A DNA stretch of 64,000 nt from Maylandia zebra (taxonomy: Eukaryota > Chordata > Actinopteri > Cichliformes > Cichlidae), in contig NC_135176.1 of assembly GCF_041146795.1 (NCBI RefSeq), positions 19,293,786 to 19,357,785 on the forward strand, given 5' to 3'. The notes under the pieces are model-generated. The model was given only the letters and a program-made list of their open reading frames with translations, was not told where the DNA came from and did no database searches. Positions 62,353 to 64,000 of the stretch are shown here, in pieces. Position numbers and translations under genes: made by a program. How positions within the stretch are numbered: the stretch's first letter is position 1; every line of letters begins with the position of its first letter.

Positions 62353-64000
62353 CAGTTTTTCTCAGTCGCTTTGGTGCGTTTCTCAGATCAGAATTGAAAT
62401 TCTCATAACTATTAGTTCAACCTCCACAACACTCAGTCATTTGTGCACATCATAGTAGCAATTTCTCCTCTCTCTGAACAAACTGCAAATGATTTTGGAC
62501 ATGAATCAGTTGCTTCCATACATTTCCCTGCTGCTTTCTGACATTTCCATTTGCTTATGTCATGTCAGTCAAAAGTAATCATACCTATGGATGCTGAATA
62601 GTCGTTCCCAATAAAACTAATAGTCATACATCCATTGCTTGAGTCATCACACACAAAATTGTTGAACTAGTTATCACATGCCAAATATTGGCCATCTGTC
62701 AAGCAAATCCTATACCTTTCTGTATCATTGTTCCTGGAAATGTCTCCGAAATTGAACAATTGATCTCGGGTGAATTACAGCTGTCACTCATGAGGAGGCG
62801 TGTGAAAGTTTAGTTGTAACCAATGACAAACAACTTGTTCACTGTCAATTATGGATGAATCCTGTGAATCCCCAATTGGCAAGCATATATAAACTGCGCA
62901 GGAGCTAGTGTGTACCATTTCTACACTTCTGTGACACAAAATGGAAGGTCAGCACCGTGGAAGAGGGGTGAGGATGCGGGGAGGAAGGGGAAGGGGAAGA
63001 GGGAGAAGAGGCAGATATAGGCGGATTCCTAATGAAATAAGGGCTACAATTGTGGACCATGTTGTCAATCACGGCCTCACCATGGAGGAGGCTGGTCGAA
63101 GGGTGCAACCCAATATTGGAAGAACTACTGTCAGTTCAATCATTCAAACATTCCGTAGGGAAAACAGGTATGCAAACAGTAATACACTGTACTGTACTGT
63201 GCCATCTCAGACACATCACATGTTACTGTACTGTATTTGCAATTTCACAAAAAGTTTACTCTGCACCACATAGGATTGTAAGACAACCTCGCGGAGGCGG
63301 AAGAGGGCCCCTTTTTACCCCACAGCAAGAAGAAGCCATTTGTGCAATGGTCATTGCAAACAATGCAATAAAGCTGAGAGACATACAAAGCACTGTCATA
63401 GAGAATTACACGGTATTTGGCCATATTGAATCTGTTTCAATTTCAACAATTGACAGAGTACTCAAGAAAAATGAAATCCACATGAGCAAATGGCCCTGCT
63501 AGCAGCCATGGATGCAGCATGTGACGACATCACAGCAGGGTCCTGCAGAGGATGGATTCGCCACTCCAGGAGATACTTTCCTCGCTGCATTGCGAGGGAT
63601 AACATCTGTTGTGATGTAGATGAAAATATGTGGCCAGACAGACAGGAACGTCTGGATGTGCCAGAATGATTTACTGTACTGTTACATGTGCTGTTTATTG
63701 TTCACATTAGTGCACAGCTCTACTAAATGGGTGATTTTATGTTTACATGTATTCTACAGTGCACAAGTGACTGTAGCATATTTTTCTTTTGCACAATTCT
63801 GTAGGATTACAAACACTTCTACGCAATGGAAATGTGAAACGTACGTATTCAGTGTCTCAGTTACTCCCAAGACTCCCATAACATCTACAGTGACTTTACT
63901 GCACATTTCAGATGGCTGTACAGGTAGGCCATAGTGCTGTTGTCAGCATTTTCAGGTGTCACCAATTGTTTTTGCAATGGGAAACACTGAAATTATAAAC
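62353..64000 (+). mobile_element. IS630/Tc1-like DNA transposon, internally deleted, cut by window end
   Basis: A TA (62351-62352) precedes CAGTTTTTCTCAGTCGCTTT, a recurrent fish transposon end. A TATATAAA box at 62886-62893 sits about 50 bp before the ATG of a transposase remnant. The right end is not reached in the window. Confidence 0.65.
62941..63500 (+). CDS. IS630/Tc1-like transposase remnant, catalytic core deleted
   Basis: Exon 1, 62941-63167, encodes a Gly/Arg-rich start (RGVRMRGGRGRGRGRRGRYR) and a helix-turn-helix (IRATIVDHVVNHGLTMEEAG). A GT donor at 63168 and AG acceptor ending 63273 join in phase to RIVRQPRGGGRGPLFTPQQE and a second helical region up to NEIHMSK, then a stop at 63500. 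From about 63484 another frame encodes the normal C-terminus of such proteins (MALLAAMDAACDDITAGSCR to DVDENMWPDRQERLDVPE, stop near 63670). The DDE catalytic region between them is missing, so the element is not autonomous. The N-terminal product could still bind its ends. Confidence 0.7.

Overview
The window looks like nuclear DNA of a percomorph teleost, possibly a cichlid (inference). It carries a split vertebrate-type pdha1 gene, a cluster of seven claudin genes each read as one coding exon, and fish transposons of many classes (Ty3/gypsy LTR elements, hAT, Tc1/mariner/IS630, R4/Rex6-type LINE, L2/Rex1-like LINE, Penelope-like element, tRNA-derived SINEs). I see no bacterial-type operons and no CRISPR array.

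Layout. 1-5.8 kb is transposon-rich: a short LTR element whose single internal ORF holds an in-frame 39/42-bp minisatellite, a related solo LTR with target duplication, and pieces of non-LTR elements. 6.6-10.35 kb is pdha1 (+), with 11 coding exons giving a 390-residue mitochondrial pyruvate dehydrogenase E1 alpha subunit; its first intron appears to be GC-AG. 11.7-24.9 kb is gene-poor: a hAT element with a perfect 8-bp target duplication that keeps only a BED zinc-finger coding region, a hAT MITE, a decayed coiled-coil pseudogene, a Tc1/mariner end, a SINE and an LTR fragment. 25.3-34.8 kb holds five claudins (-,-,+,-,-). 36.5-46.1 kb is a very young, apparently whole Ty3/gypsy element (LTRs of 1111 bp that read as identical) nested in an older inverted-repeat element. 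46-53.7 kb is repeats and unassigned DNA. 54.0-58.8 kb holds two more claudins (+,+). 59-64 kb is a long GT microsatellite, an internally deleted R4/Rex6-type LINE, other repeats and an internally deleted IS630/Tc1-like transposon running off the window.

Function. Pdha1 makes acetyl-CoA in mitochondria. The claudins are four-span tight-junction proteins of the claudin-3/4-like type that set paracellular permeability; six of seven end in a PDZ-binding YV or FV tail, and the most divergent lacks it. The cluster probably grew by tandem duplication and was later split by the recent retroelement insertion. I did no database searches, and the claudin orthology within the family is not assigned.
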